Origin: Paludisphaera soli
GTDB taxonomy: Bacteria; Planctomycetota; Planctomycetia; Isosphaerales; Isosphaeraceae
Length of the DNA: 64,000 nt
Reading direction: 5' to 3'
Assembly: GCF_011064595.1 (NCBI RefSeq)
Contig: NZ_JAALJI010000001.1
Location: 248,001 to 312,000 of the forward strand
The notes below the pieces were generated by a model, which made no database searches, had not been told where the DNA came from, and was given only the letters and a program-made list of their open reading frames with translations. Shown here in pieces: positions 42,124-51,545 of this stretch. How positions within the stretch are numbered: position 1 is the first letter of the stretch; every line of letters begins with the position of its first letter. The position numbers were made by a program, and so were the translations under genes.

Positions 42124-43728
42124 ATGGCGGCCGTACGAGAGACCCTCAGCCGATTGCGGATGGACCTGGCGACGCTCCTCCGGGAGTGGCGCGCCGGGGT
42201 CCTCGTGCTCCTCTTCTTCGGGCCCTTCGGGGTTTATATCGTCCTGGGGTCGCTCTGGCTCTGGGAGCACGGCTGGATCATCCCCGGCGTCCTCGCCTGG
42301 ATCGCGGCCGGCGGCGCTTTCGCGATCCTGGCGGCGCGATGGACGACCAGCACGCGGACCGTCCTGCCCCCCCTCGACTGGGACGCCCCAAGGACCTTCT
42401 CGCCCCAGGATCGCGCGGCCTGGTCCATCATCGAGCAGGAGGCCCAGGCGTCCGAGGCCCTGTCGATGGACGCCCTGATCGACGGCGATCGGTACATCGA
42501 GACCGGCCGCACCCTGATGGCGCGACTCGCGACGCACTACCACCCGGACTCCGCGCACCCGCTCGACGAGGTGCCCCTCGTCGAACTGCTGAGCGCGCTT
42601 GAGCTGGCGGCCGAGGACCTCGCCAAGCTGACCCGCCAGATCCCCGGCGGCGACCTGATCACGATCTCGCACTGGCGGCGGGCCCAGCAGCTGAGCAACT
42701 ACATCTCGAAGGCCAACGACCTGTACGCCCTGGTCTCGCCGTTCCTCAACCCCCTGAGCGGCCTGACGCGGATCGGCACCCGCGAGCTGATCGTGAAGCC
42801 GGCGTGGAAGAACATGCAGCAGAACCTCCTGCGCTGGTTCTTCCAGGCGTACGTCAACCGGATGGGCGTGCACCTGATCGAGCTGTTCAGCGGCCGACTG
42901 GCCATCGGCGTGGACGAGTACCGGAGGCTCACCCGCCGCCGGCCTATGTCGTCGCTCAAGACCGACCCCGACGAGCCCCTGTCGATCGCGGTCGTCGGTG
43001 CCCGCGAGTCCGGCAAGTCGCGGCTCATCCGGGCGGCGCAGGAGGTCTTCCAGGGGGACGACCGGCCGATCCGGGCCCGGCTCGAAGGGATGGGCCTGGA
43101 CGGATCGCTGGTCGACCGCCTGAAGCTGGTCAAGTACGTGGAGGTCGCGGGATACACGACGAAGGGGACGACCGAGCGCGAGTCGCGGTCGGATCGCCAG
43201 TCGCGCGAGGCGGCGGTGGCGGCGTCGGTGGACGTGGACATGATGATCCTGGTCATCAACGGCCTGAAGAGCCTGCAGCCGGCCGACGTGGCCTTCGCGA
43301 AGGCCTGGGACGCCTACTTCCTCCAGCACCCCAGCCGCGAGGCCCCGCCGACCCTGGTGGTGGTGACGGGGGTCGACCGCGTCGAACTCGGACCCTCGTG
43401 GCAGCCGCCCTACGACTGGACCGCCGGTCAGGGCGTCCGCGAGACCGCCGTGCGCAGCCTCTTCGATTCGCTCCGGGCCGCCCTGCCGCCGACGTTCGTC
43501 GAGTTCGTGGCCGCCGGCCTGCCCGACGAATCCCCGTTCGGGATCATCGAGCACGTCCTACCCTCCCTGGCCGCGCAACTCCACCGCGCCGAGCGGACCG
43601 CCCTGCTCCGCCGCCTGCAGGCCGCCGCGAATCGTTCCAAGCTGGGCCGGGTCGCGAGCCAGCTCGGCACTCAGGGGCGGAACGTCTGGACGCACCTCAA
43701 GAACCGGCGCAAGGCCTCGAAGTCGTAG
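42124..43728 (+). CDS. Membrane-anchored GTPase-like protein with weak G3 motif
   Basis: A 534-residue protein with two transmembrane helices (about 24-44 and 52-72), a long helical region and a P-loop NTPase domain. The P-loop G-A-R-E-S-G-K-S is at 292-299 and a G4-like V-V-T-G-V-D-R near 415. The G3 region reads Y-V-E-V-A-G-Y where most GTPases have D-x-P-G, so GTP hydrolysis is uncertain. It recalls YcjX/dynamin-like or DUF-type GTPases at the membrane, but the match is loose. The upstream pheT gene ends about 120 bases before. Confidence 0.7.
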   Translation: MAAVRETLSRLRMDLATLLREWRAGVLVLLFFGPFGVYIVLGSLWLWEHGWIIPGVLAWIAAGGAFAILAARWTTSTRTVLPPLDWDAPRTFSPQDRAAWSIIEQEAQASEALSMDALIDGDRYIETGRTLMARLATHYHPDSAHPLDEVPLVELLSALELAAEDLAKLTRQIPGGDLITISHWRRAQQLSNYISKANDLYALVSPFLNPLSGLTRIGTRELIVKPAWKNMQQNLLRWFFQAYVNRMGVHLIELFSGRLAIGVDEYRRLTRRRPMSSLKTDPDEPLSIAVVGARESGKSRLIRAAQEVFQGDDRPIRARLEGMGLDGSLVDRLKLVKYVEVAGYTTKGTTERESRSDRQSREAAVAASVDVDMMILVINGLKSLQPADVAFAKAWDAYFLQHPSREAPPTLVVVTGVDRVELGPSWQPPYDWTAGQGVRETAVRSLFDSLRAALPPTFVEFVAAGLPDESPFGIIEHVLPSLAAQLHRAERTALLRRLQAAANRSKLGRVASQLGTQGRNVWTHLKNRRKASKS

Positions 43729-43794
43729 GCGAGTGCCGAGCGGGCCCTACCTCCGGCCGCGATCCGAGTCCCCAGGCGGGAGGCCGACCACGCC

Positions 43795-44055
43795 ATGTCC
43801 GCATTCCAATGTCCCTGTCGCGATCACTTCACCCTGGACGAGCGAGGGTTCTACGAGATCTGCCCCATCTGTTTCTGGGAGGACTCGGGGCAGGATCTGG
43901 ACCGGATGGACGAGAGTTCCGGGAACAACTCCGGTCTGACGCTTCGCCAGGCGTGAGAGAACTTCCGACGCCTGGGCGCGTGCGAGCCCACGATGTTGCG
44001 GAACGTCTGTTCGATCGAGCAGAGGGCCGCTTTCCGGCACGAACCCAAGGCTTGA
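43795..44055 (+). pseudogene. CPCC-family cysteine-rich protein gene broken by an in-frame stop
   Basis: The frame reads F-Q-C-P-C-R then F-T-L-D-E-R-G-F-Y-E-I-C-P-I-C-F-W-E-D, as in the CPCC zinc-binding family, and continues L-T-L-R-Q-A then TGA at 43954-43956. Reading on in the same frame gives E-N-F-R-R-L-G-A-C-E-P, the usual family continuation after R-Q-A-R, up to a stop at 44053-44055. The TGA fits one CGA-to-TGA change. The first motif is also C-P-C-R instead of C-P-C-C. The gene is therefore likely inactive or makes only a 53-residue fragment. Confidence 0.75.
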
Positions 44056-44107
44056 CGGCCCCCCCGAGGCCGAGGAGAGGCCGCACGACGCACGCCAGGG
44101 GCGTGAG

Positions 44108-45280
44108 TTAGAACGGAGTGGCCCCTGCTGCGGGGGGCGATGCGGGCCGGCGCGGGGGCCGGGCCGCTGGCGGGTTCGTCGCGGCCGCCGGCGAAGTCGC
44201 TCGCGGTGCGGGCGAGGTGGGCGCGACCGAGGCCGCCCGGCCCGGCTGGTCGGGATCCGGGGGGGACCCCTCGACCTTCCCCGAGGCGCCGAAGCGGACG
44301 AAGGTCCCCGTCAGCAGCGGCACCGAGGACGAGACGATGAGCGCGTCGCTCGCCCGGAAACCGCCGGAGACCTGCACGCGTTCGGGCCCGACGGGACCCA
44401 GCACCTTCACGCGCACGTCGACGACGTGCTCGGCTCGGATGACCTGCAGGGTCGCATCCGGCGAGCCGGCTTCGGGGGACTTCACGGCCACGCGGGGGAC
44501 CACGGCCACCGGCGAGGTCGGCAGGCTGGCGCTCCGGACGCGGAGGCCGGGCTCCAGCTCCCCCTTGGGATTCGGCAGGTGGACCCAGGCGGCGGCGAAG
44601 GGGGCCGCCAGCTCGCGGAGGGGGCGGTATTCCTCGTCCGTCGGCAGCGGGATGATCGAATGGACCTTGGCGGACGCCTCGTCCTGCTCGATGGAGACCG
44701 CCGCTTCGCCCCCCGGCTTGGCCTCGCGGCGGTCCACCGGCGCGAGCGCCTTCAGGATCGTCACGTCGGCCAGCTCGGCGATCACGGTCCCCTTGAGGAC
44801 GTACTGGCCCGAGGAGACGGGCGTCGCCGTGATCCGGCCGGCGAACGGCGCCCGCAGGGTCATCCGGTTCAGCTCCAGCCGGGCGAGTTCGACGCGGGCC
44901 TCCGCGGCCTCGACCTGGGACTGCTTCACGGCCGGCGAGGCGCTCGGCGCATCAGGCGTCGCCTGCTTCTCGCGCAGCTCGGCCTCGGCGATCTTGAGTC
45001 GGGCGGCGGCCTCGCCGCGGTCCATTTCGGCGACCTGCTGCGTCTCCCGGACCGTGGTGCCCAGGGCGGCCTCCAGGCTGCGCAGGACCCCGTCCGCCGG
45101 GGCGACGATCGAGACCTTGCGGATCGGCTCCAGGGTCGAGATCACGTGGAACCGCTCCGGGGCCGTGAGCAGGATCGGCTCGGCGTCGATCGTGGCCGAG
45201 GTCGGCAGGCTCTGGCCCTGGGCCTCGACCGCCAGGCCGATCAGGGCGACGGGGGCGAGCCTCTTGAGGAGGTGGTTCAT
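44108..45280 (-). CDS. Exported HlyD/RND-type efflux adaptor, orphan
   Basis: A 390-residue protein with a signal peptide and the layout of periplasmic adaptor proteins: a biotinyl-lipoyl half (V-S-I-V-A-P-A-D-G-V-L) near 55-65, a coiled-coil region with V-E-A-A-E-A-R-V-E-L-A-R-L-E-L (about 123-137), a second lipoyl half (L-R-A-P-F-A-G-R-I-T-A-T) near 141-152, and a beta-barrel. The tail from about 330 is Pro/Ala-rich. No transporter or outer-membrane gene lies beside it. ATG 45280 gives the signal peptide. Confidence 0.75.
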   Translation of the reverse strand: MNHLLKRLAPVALIGLAVEAQGQSLPTSATIDAEPILLTAPERFHVISTLEPIRKVSIVAPADGVLRSLEAALGTTVRETQQVAEMDRGEAAARLKIAEAELREKQATPDAPSASPAVKQSQVEAAEARVELARLELNRMTLRAPFAGRITATPVSSGQYVLKGTVIAELADVTILKALAPVDRREAKPGGEAAVSIEQDEASAKVHSIIPLPTDEEYRPLRELAAPFAAAWVHLPNPKGELEPGLRVRSASLPTSPVAVVPRVAVKSPEAGSPDATLQVIRAEHVVDVRVKVLGPVGPERVQVSGGFRASDALIVSSSVPLLTGTFVRFGASGKVEGSPPDPDQPGRAASVAPTSPAPRATSPAAATNPPAARPPRRPASPPAAGATPF

Positions 45281-45487
45281 CGGGGGGCCTCGCACGGCGA
45301 CGTAGGGAGATAGGTCGGCGATTCGGACATTGTACGGCAGCCGGTCGGCTGCTGACCACGTCCGACTCTACGACGGCTCGCGGGCCTATCATTCGCCGCC
45401 GACGCGCAGTACGATCGGCGACGGGGGTCCGTCGACCCTCTCCCCCTCCGGTGCGATCCCATCCAAGTCCAGGCGAGGCGAACAGCG

Positions 45488-46846
45488 ATGACGAGCGAGA
45501 ACATCTCGAGGCGAGGATTCGTGGGGACGGCGGGCGTCGCCGTCGGGGCGGCTTCGGCCTTCGCGGCCCCGGCCATCGGACGGGCCTCGGCCGCCAGCGA
45601 GCGGAAGCGGCTGGGGATCATCGGCGCGGGGAGCCGGGGCAATCAGCTCCTGGATACGTTCCTGGAGCAGGCCGACGTCGACCTGGTGGCCGTCGCCGAC
45701 GTCGACGACCGCCACGCCAACGAGACCGCCGACCGCATCAAGGAGGTCAAGAAGGGCGAGCGCCCCGACGCCGGCCGCGATTACCGTGCGATGCTGGACC
45801 GCAAGGACCTCGACGCCGTCATCATCGCCACCCCCGACCACTGGCACGCCCTGCCGACGATCCACGCCGTGATGGCCGGCAAGGACGTGTACGTCGAGAA
45901 GCCGGTTGCGCACAACGTGGCCGAAGGCCGGGCGATGATCGAGGCCGGAAAGAAGACCGGCAAGATCATCGCCGTGGGGACCCAGCAGCGGTCGTCGAAC
46001 CACTTCCGCAAGGCCGTCGAGGTCGTCCAATCCGGGAAGCTCGGCAAGGTCTTCTGGGTCCAGACCTGGAACTTCGAGAACATCAGCCCGGTCGGCATGG
46101 GCCGCACCCCCGACGCCGAGACCCCGCCCTACGTCGACTACGACAAGTGGCTCGGCCCCGCGCCCGAGCGGCCGTTCAACCTCAACCGCTTCCACCTCCT
46201 CTTCCGCTGGTACTTCGACTACGCCGGCGGCATGATGAGCGACTGGGGCGTCCACCTGAACGACATCGTCCTGTGGGCGCTGAACGCGCGGGCCCCGCAC
46301 AGCGTCTACGCTACCGGCGGGGTGCGGACCACCGACGACGACCGCGACACCCCCGACACGCTCCAGGTCGTCTACGAGTTCCCCGAGACCACCCTGACGT
46401 ACTCGATGCGCAAGGGGAACGGCTACAAGTTCAACGGCCACGACTACGGCATCCTCTTCTGCGGCACGGAGGGGAGCCTGATGCTCGACCGCTCGGGTTT
46501 CGAGGTGATCCCCGATCAGGTGAGCCTGCCCTACGGCATCAAGCTGGTGCACGGCCCCCGCGAGACCCGCAAGATCACCCTGGAGGGCTCGAAGGAGAAG
46601 GGGGACGACGGCCAGCCGTCGCACGTCCGAAACTTCCTCGACTGCCTGGCCTCGCGCGAGAAGCCGACGAGCGACATCGAGATCGCCCACCAGTCGACGA
46701 ACACCTGCCACCTGGGGAACATCGCCTACAAGCTCGGCCGCAAGCTGAACTGGGACGCCGAGGCCGAGCACTTCAAGAACGACCCCGAGGCCGACGCCCT
46801 GCTCGCCCGCGAGGCCCGCAAGGGATACGAACTGCCGGCCGTCTGA
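45488..46846 (+). CDS. Tat-exported Gfo/Idh/MocA family oxidoreductase
   Basis: The 452-residue product has a twin-arginine signal (S-R-R-G-F-V-G-T then Ala-rich), a Rossmann motif G-I-I-G-A-G-S-R-G near 41-49, D-A-V-I-I-A-T-P-D-H-W-H-A near 112 and V-E-K-P-V-A near 138, with the conserved E-K-P. The C-terminal domain has the family's D-W-G-V-H segment. It is a paralogue of the enzyme at 14431 but clearly distinct. Substrate is likely a sugar or cyclitol. It is divergent from the adaptor gene over about 207 bases; no clear promoter is seen. Confidence 0.88.
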   Translation: MTSENISRRGFVGTAGVAVGAASAFAAPAIGRASAASERKRLGIIGAGSRGNQLLDTFLEQADVDLVAVADVDDRHANETADRIKEVKKGERPDAGRDYRAMLDRKDLDAVIIATPDHWHALPTIHAVMAGKDVYVEKPVAHNVAEGRAMIEAGKKTGKIIAVGTQQRSSNHFRKAVEVVQSGKLGKVFWVQTWNFENISPVGMGRTPDAETPPYVDYDKWLGPAPERPFNLNRFHLLFRWYFDYAGGMMSDWGVHLNDIVLWALNARAPHSVYATGGVRTTDDDRDTPDTLQVVYEFPETTLTYSMRKGNGYKFNGHDYGILFCGTEGSLMLDRSGFEVIPDQVSLPYGIKLVHGPRETRKITLEGSKEKGDDGQPSHVRNFLDCLASREKPTSDIEIAHQSTNTCHLGNIAYKLGRKLNWDAEAEHFKNDPEADALLAREARKGYELPAV

Positions 46847-46943
46847 CGCCCCCGTCGGACGCCTTCACCTTCGCGACGCCGGCCGAAGCGAGCCCTCCTC
46901 CTCGGCCGGCGTCCCGCCTCCGCCTCGATTCGGGACGAAGCCC

Positions 46944-47189
46944 ATGCCGCGCCACACCGGCCAGCTCCTCCGCATCCTCGGGCTCCTGATGGAGATGTTC
47001 GGCCTCTCGTCGGTCGCCCTCGCTTCGCGAGACGGTTCGGGCCACTGGCTCGGCCTGACGACGGAACAGGTCTGGTCCGTCGTGATCGTCGGCTTCGTCT
47101 TCTGGCTGACGGGGACGATCCTGAACTTCCAGATCGCCATGCAGCGCCGGCAGACGCAGGGGAAGGACAGCGAGGACAATCTCCGGTAG
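46944..47189 (+). CDS. Small two-helix membrane protein
   Basis: An 81-residue protein with hydrophobic segments at about 10-27 and 44-66 and a short basic, polar C-terminus. No family recognised. It lies 97 bases after the oxidoreductase gene. Confidence 0.65.
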   Translation: MPRHTGQLLRILGLLMEMFGLSSVALASRDGSGHWLGLTTEQVWSVVIVGFVFWLTGTILNFQIAMQRRQTQGKDSEDNLR

Positions 47190-47250
47190 GGCGAAGAAGT
47201 CAGGGAGACCTCGCACCTCCCTCCGTCCGAGTGGAGGAGGTTCGGCTCAG

Positions 47251-47583
47251 TTAGAAGCTGGGCTCCCAGTAGTCCGTCGCGCAGACTAGGCCTTCTTTCA
47301 TAGCGATCCAGACGACCCGCGCTGTCGACCGATCCTCCCACCGGAAGAATCGATCTCCGATGACGACCGGGCCGCCTGGTGGCCTTGGGAGCCATCCCTC
47401 CCTCGTTTCCTCCCATCCCGTGCCGAGGATGTCCTCGACCTCGGCCAGCGTCATGCCGATGTCGATCTTGTCATGATTGCACCCGGAGATGATCCCCCTT
47501 CGGCACTCGGCCGCGAGCAGCACGGCGACGATCACGACGGCGCCGAGGGCGATCGAAGCGCAGCCGATGCCCAGGCGTTTCAT
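47251..47583 (-). CDS. Small exported protein with BamE/SmpA-like region
   Basis: A 110-residue protein with an N-terminal hydrophobic signal or anchor (about 5-26) and then I-D-I-G-M-T-L-A-E-V-E-D-I-L-G, the start pattern of the BamE/SmpA-like fold, in which G-M-T-x-x-E-V precedes a helix. A role in outer-membrane biogenesis would be a guess. It lies 4 bases after the end of the TPR gene at 47588 and may be the last gene of that unit. Confidence 0.65.
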   Translation of the reverse strand: MKRLGIGCASIALGAVVIVAVLLAAECRRGIISGCNHDKIDIGMTLAEVEDILGTGWEETREGWLPRPPGGPVVIGDRFFRWEDRSTARVVWIAMKEGLVCATDYWEPSF

Positions 47584-47587
47584 GGGA

Positions 47588-48649
47588 TCACCCCTGGGGC
47601 TGCTTGGCCCAGACGCTGTTCGGGTAGTCTTGCTTGAGCCGCTGGGCGTACTCGTCGGCGCGGGGGAGTTGGCCCATCTTGCGGAAGATCTGCTCGATGC
47701 GGCGGAGGGCGCGGGGGTGCTCCTCCTTGTCCTTGCCGTAGAGCAGGTCGACGTGGAGGTACGCCAGGAGGGCGTCCTTGGGCCTGGCGGCGGCGGAGAG
47801 GCTGTCGCCGAGGGTGTTGTAGGCCCTGGACTGGACGGCCGCGTCGTCGGCGTCGGCGGCGGCGATCACCTGGCGGACGAGCGACTCGGCCTCGTCGGAT
47901 TTGCTGGCGGCGATGAGGGTCTCGGCCTTCACCAGCTTCAGCTCGACCTGCCGGGGCGAGCCGTCGGTCGCGGCGGCGATCAGCCGGTCGAGGTCGGCCC
48001 CAGCGGATGCGGGATCGCCCGACTTGAGGAGAAGCCGGGCCTTGAGCACGGCCGCCTTCTCCGCGCCGGGGGCGAGCTTGGCCAGCTCGGCGATGTTCGC
48101 CTCGGCCCCCTTGAGGTCCTGGGCGTGGAGCTGGAGCCTCGCCAGCGTCTCTCGCGCCGGGACGACGTGGCGGCCTTTCGGGTGCGCCTGGAGGAAGGCG
48201 GCAAGGGTCGCGAGGGCTTCCTTCGCGCGGTCGGGCTCGGTCAGGGCCAGGTCGGCCAGGGTCGCGGCCTCGCGGAACTGGGCGGCCTCGACGACGAACG
48301 GCTTGCCGGCGGCCTCGGTCGCCGCTTTCTTGAACTGGGCGAGGGCTTCCGCCGCGCGGCCGGCGGCGGCGTTCGTCTCGCCGAGCTGCATCGACGCCGG
48401 CTGGCCCTGGTACTCGATCGAGTCGATCTGGTCGGTCGGCACGTTGATCGTCGAGTTCCCGAGCGAGACGACGACCTGCTCCGGCGACTCGGCCGTGACC
48501 AGCCCCCGCACCGCGCCCCCCTGCCCCTGCTTGAAGGTCGTGCCGGGGATCAGGTTGACGACGTCGGCGCTCGCGTCCGCCGCGCCAAGGATCAGGCCGA
48601 GGGCCGCGAGGCTGAGCCGAACGCTTCGTACCGGTACCAGAGGCGACAT
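47588..48649 (-). CDS. Exported TPR protein, second gene of a TPR pair
   Basis: A 353-residue protein with a signal peptide (ending near A-S-A-D), a short beta domain (about 30-90, V-R-G-L-V-T-A-E-S-P-E-Q-V-V-V-S-L) and then about seven TPR-like helix pairs. ATG 48649 is chosen because GGGAGG lies 8 bases upstream. It begins 17 bases after the end of the 923-residue TPR gene, so the two are coupled. Function unknown; probably scaffolding in the periplasm. Confidence 0.75.
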   Translation of the reverse strand: MSPLVPVRSVRLSLAALGLILGAADASADVVNLIPGTTFKQGQGGAVRGLVTAESPEQVVVSLGNSTINVPTDQIDSIEYQGQPASMQLGETNAAAGRAAEALAQFKKAATEAAGKPFVVEAAQFREAATLADLALTEPDRAKEALATLAAFLQAHPKGRHVVPARETLARLQLHAQDLKGAEANIAELAKLAPGAEKAAVLKARLLLKSGDPASAGADLDRLIAAATDGSPRQVELKLVKAETLIAASKSDEAESLVRQVIAAADADDAAVQSRAYNTLGDSLSAAARPKDALLAYLHVDLLYGKDKEEHPRALRRIEQIFRKMGQLPRADEYAQRLKQDYPNSVWAKQPQG

Positions 48650-48666
48650 GCGGCGGCCCTCCCGGG

Positions 48667-51438
48667 TCACTTCAAGGTGGCGAGCAGGTCTTCATACTTT
48701 TGCTTCATCGCCGGGCCGCCGACACCGGGGTTCAGCCGGATGATCGCGGTCAGCGTCTGGCGGGCCTTGGCGGTCTGCTTCTGCTTCGCGTAGGCGACCG
48801 CGGCGCGGTACCAGGCGTCGAAGTACGACTCGGGCCTCGGCCGCGACCGGCCGAGCTTCTGGGCCACGTCCTGCCAGTGGGCGCCCGCGGCGTTCCAGCT
48901 CCCCTGCCCGGCCTCGGCCTGGGCGTCGAGCAGCTCGCCCTTCTCGACCAGCGGGTCGAGGTAGCGCTTGTAGGTCGCGTCGGCCAGCAGCTCGTCGACG
49001 ACCGAGGCGGCCTGGTCGAACTTCTTCTGGATGCGCAGGGCGTTCGCAAGCTTCACCTTGGCCCGCAGCAGCCGCTCGGTCGCGCCTTGCTGCTTTTTGA
49101 AGTCGGCGTCCGCTTCCGATTCGTCGATGAGGCCGCGAAGGACCCCCTCGGCCTCGGCACCGGCGTCGAGCGAGAGCAGGCCCTCGGCGGCCCATCGAAG
49201 GGACTCGAAGGTCTGGCCGTTCTTGCTCTGGGCCAGGGCCATGAGGAAGGTGCGGAACGACTCCTTCATCTTGGCGAGCTTCTGGGGCTGATTCGCCTTC
49301 CGGAGTTCGTCGAGTTCGCCCTCCAGGAGTCGGCCGAGCTTGTAGTAGAGCTGCGCCCGGTTCGCCCCGTCGCCGCTCTCCTCAACGGCCCGCATCGACG
49401 CGATGGCCGGCTCGACCTGCCCCGCGTTGATCTGGGCGAGCAGGTACGATTCCATCAGACGGCCGTACGCCGGCCCGGACTTCGAGCCCTGAGCCTCGAC
49501 GATCGGCCGAAGCGCGGCGAGCGCCTCGTCGACCTTGCCGGACTCCGTCAGCGCCGAGCCGAGGTCGGCGGCGTTGCCGAGGTAGCCGGCGTCGCCCTCG
49601 GGGACCCCGGCCGCCTTGCGGTCGTCGAGGGCCTGGCGGAGGATCGCGACGGCCTGGGCGGCCTCGGCGTCCGCCTCGGCCTTTTTCTCGTCGCCGCCCC
49701 GGGCCAGCGACCGGCTCTTGGCCCAGTGGGCGCCGCCGAGCCGGGTCCGGGCTTCCAGCCGGCGGGGCGAACGCTCGCGGACGCCGTCGAAGTCGGCGAT
49801 CGCGCGGTCGTATTCGCCCCGGCCCTGGTGGATCTGGCCGAGCATGATGCGGGCGTCGTCGGCCTCCTCGCGATCGGGCCAGGTCGCGGCGGTGTACTCG
49901 GCCAGCTCGACGTAGCGGTCGAGGTCCCCCGCGCGGTCCACGTGGGGCGGGGTGTTGTACTGGTCGAGGATCGCCTGCATCGCCAGCGACGAGGAGGCCG
50001 GGGCGAACTCCCAGCGCGGGCGGCGGCGGGCCAGATGCCCGGCCAGCACTTCCGCCTCGGGGAGCTGCTTGTTCATGTAGCAGGCGTAGGCGAGGTTGTA
50101 CCGGGCCAGGTCGATCCGCTCGCCGTTCCGGCGCGGGTCGGCCTTGGCGCCGGCGGCGCGGAGGAGGGCGATGGCGCGGTCCCACTCGCGCGAGGCGAGC
50201 GCCTCCTCCCCCTGGTTCAGGGCCTCGTCGAAGCTCAGGCGGGCGATCTCGCGGGCCTCGACGGCGACGTTGGGCTTGTACTTCTTCAGGAGCGCCAGCG
50301 CGTCGGTCTTGTAGCGGGTCGGGGTGCGGACGACCTGGGACAGGGCCTCGACGATCTTCTTGGCGGCCGGGTCGCGCTCGGCCTTGGGGGTCTCGGGCGT
50401 GATCTGGGCGTCCAGGCTGCGGGCCAGCTCGTAGTAGACGCCGACCCCTTCCATCGAGCGTCTTTCGTCGCGGCGATCGTAGGTCTGCAGCCACTTCACG
50501 GCCTCGTCCGCGGCCAGCGGGAACTGCTTACGCTTGGTCAGCGCGACGATGTAGAAGTAGTGGACGTTCCGCTTCAGGTCGCGGAGCGCGGGGTTGGGCT
50601 GGTCGAGGACCTGGTGGTAGATGCCGATGGCCTCGCCGATCTTGCCCTGCTCCTCGAAGCACTTGGCCTGGAACATCTGGGCCGCGATGCCCGCCAGCTC
50701 GGTGCGATTGCTCTTGTAGAGGGCGTCGAACCGGGCGATGGCCTGGTCGAGGATCTCCGCCCGCTCCTTGGAGTCGGGCGGGTGGGATTGGGCCAGCTCA
50801 TACAGGGCGATCCCCTGCTTGAGCGAGGCGTCGAGCATGGCGTTGCGGACCCGATTCCGCTCCTCGATCCGCGGGTCTCCGTTGGGGAGGTAGCCGGCCT
50901 TGGTCTTGTAAGAGGCCTCCAGCCGCTCGGCGGCGCGGGCGTAGGCGTCGGCCGCCTGCTGGTAGGTTGCGCGCGATTCGTCGAGCTTGGCGGCCTTCCG
51001 CTCGGCGTCCTGGGAGTCCTCGCCGACGAGCCGGGCGAGGTGCCCGCGCTCGAAGAGGCTGCGGGCGATCTCGACGAGCGCCTCCAGCGTGGTCGCGTCC
51101 TCGGGCCGGTCCTTGATGAAGGCTTCGAGCCGGCCCGCCGCGCGGTCGAGCAGCTCGCGACGCCGGGCCAGGTCGGTGGTGCGCGAGGCCTCGTCGATCA
51201 GGGCCCGGCCCTCGTGATAATCGAGCTGGCCCTTGAGCGGCTCGCCGATGCCGGGGTCGGACCGGAGCCGCTCGATGTAATCCGAGGCCAGGTCGAAATA
51301 CCCGCGCTCGCGGAGCTGGAGCAGGAAGGCCTCGGCCTTGCGGGGGTCCTCCCCGGCGCGGAGGTCGATCTCCCCAAGGAGGGCGACGCCGAGGCAGGCG
51401 ATGATGGGGCCGACGAATCCGCGGCTGGGACGTGGCAC
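48667..51438 (-). CDS. Large exported TPR protein
   Basis: A 923-residue protein with a signal peptide (hydrophobic at about 10-22) and TPR-like repeats along nearly the whole length, such as A-R-Y-N-L-A-Y-A-C-Y-M-N-K-Q-L-P-E-A near 455 and G-E-Y-D-R-A-I-A-D-F-D near 550. No enzymatic domain is seen. Such large TPR proteins in planctomycetes are probably periplasmic scaffolds. It is the first gene of the unit with the 353-residue TPR protein. The minus strand start at 51438 has a plausible M-P-R-P-S-R. Confidence 0.8.
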   Translation of the reverse strand: MPRPSRGFVGPIIACLGVALLGEIDLRAGEDPRKAEAFLLQLRERGYFDLASDYIERLRSDPGIGEPLKGQLDYHEGRALIDEASRTTDLARRRELLDRAAGRLEAFIKDRPEDATTLEALVEIARSLFERGHLARLVGEDSQDAERKAAKLDESRATYQQAADAYARAAERLEASYKTKAGYLPNGDPRIEERNRVRNAMLDASLKQGIALYELAQSHPPDSKERAEILDQAIARFDALYKSNRTELAGIAAQMFQAKCFEEQGKIGEAIGIYHQVLDQPNPALRDLKRNVHYFYIVALTKRKQFPLAADEAVKWLQTYDRRDERRSMEGVGVYYELARSLDAQITPETPKAERDPAAKKIVEALSQVVRTPTRYKTDALALLKKYKPNVAVEAREIARLSFDEALNQGEEALASREWDRAIALLRAAGAKADPRRNGERIDLARYNLAYACYMNKQLPEAEVLAGHLARRRPRWEFAPASSSLAMQAILDQYNTPPHVDRAGDLDRYVELAEYTAATWPDREEADDARIMLGQIHQGRGEYDRAIADFDGVRERSPRRLEARTRLGGAHWAKSRSLARGGDEKKAEADAEAAQAVAILRQALDDRKAAGVPEGDAGYLGNAADLGSALTESGKVDEALAALRPIVEAQGSKSGPAYGRLMESYLLAQINAGQVEPAIASMRAVEESGDGANRAQLYYKLGRLLEGELDELRKANQPQKLAKMKESFRTFLMALAQSKNGQTFESLRWAAEGLLSLDAGAEAEGVLRGLIDESEADADFKKQQGATERLLRAKVKLANALRIQKKFDQAASVVDELLADATYKRYLDPLVEKGELLDAQAEAGQGSWNAAGAHWQDVAQKLGRSRPRPESYFDAWYRAAVAYAKQKQTAKARQTLTAIIRLNPGVGGPAMKQKYEDLLATLK

Positions 51439-51545
51439 GGCGGTCTCCCCACAGCGTCGGAGAAAGGTCTTCGAGGGGCCGATCGCGCCCCGAAGACCAC
51501 TCTAGGACGCGGCCGTTTGCCGAGTCAAGCGGCCCGCGTACGACG

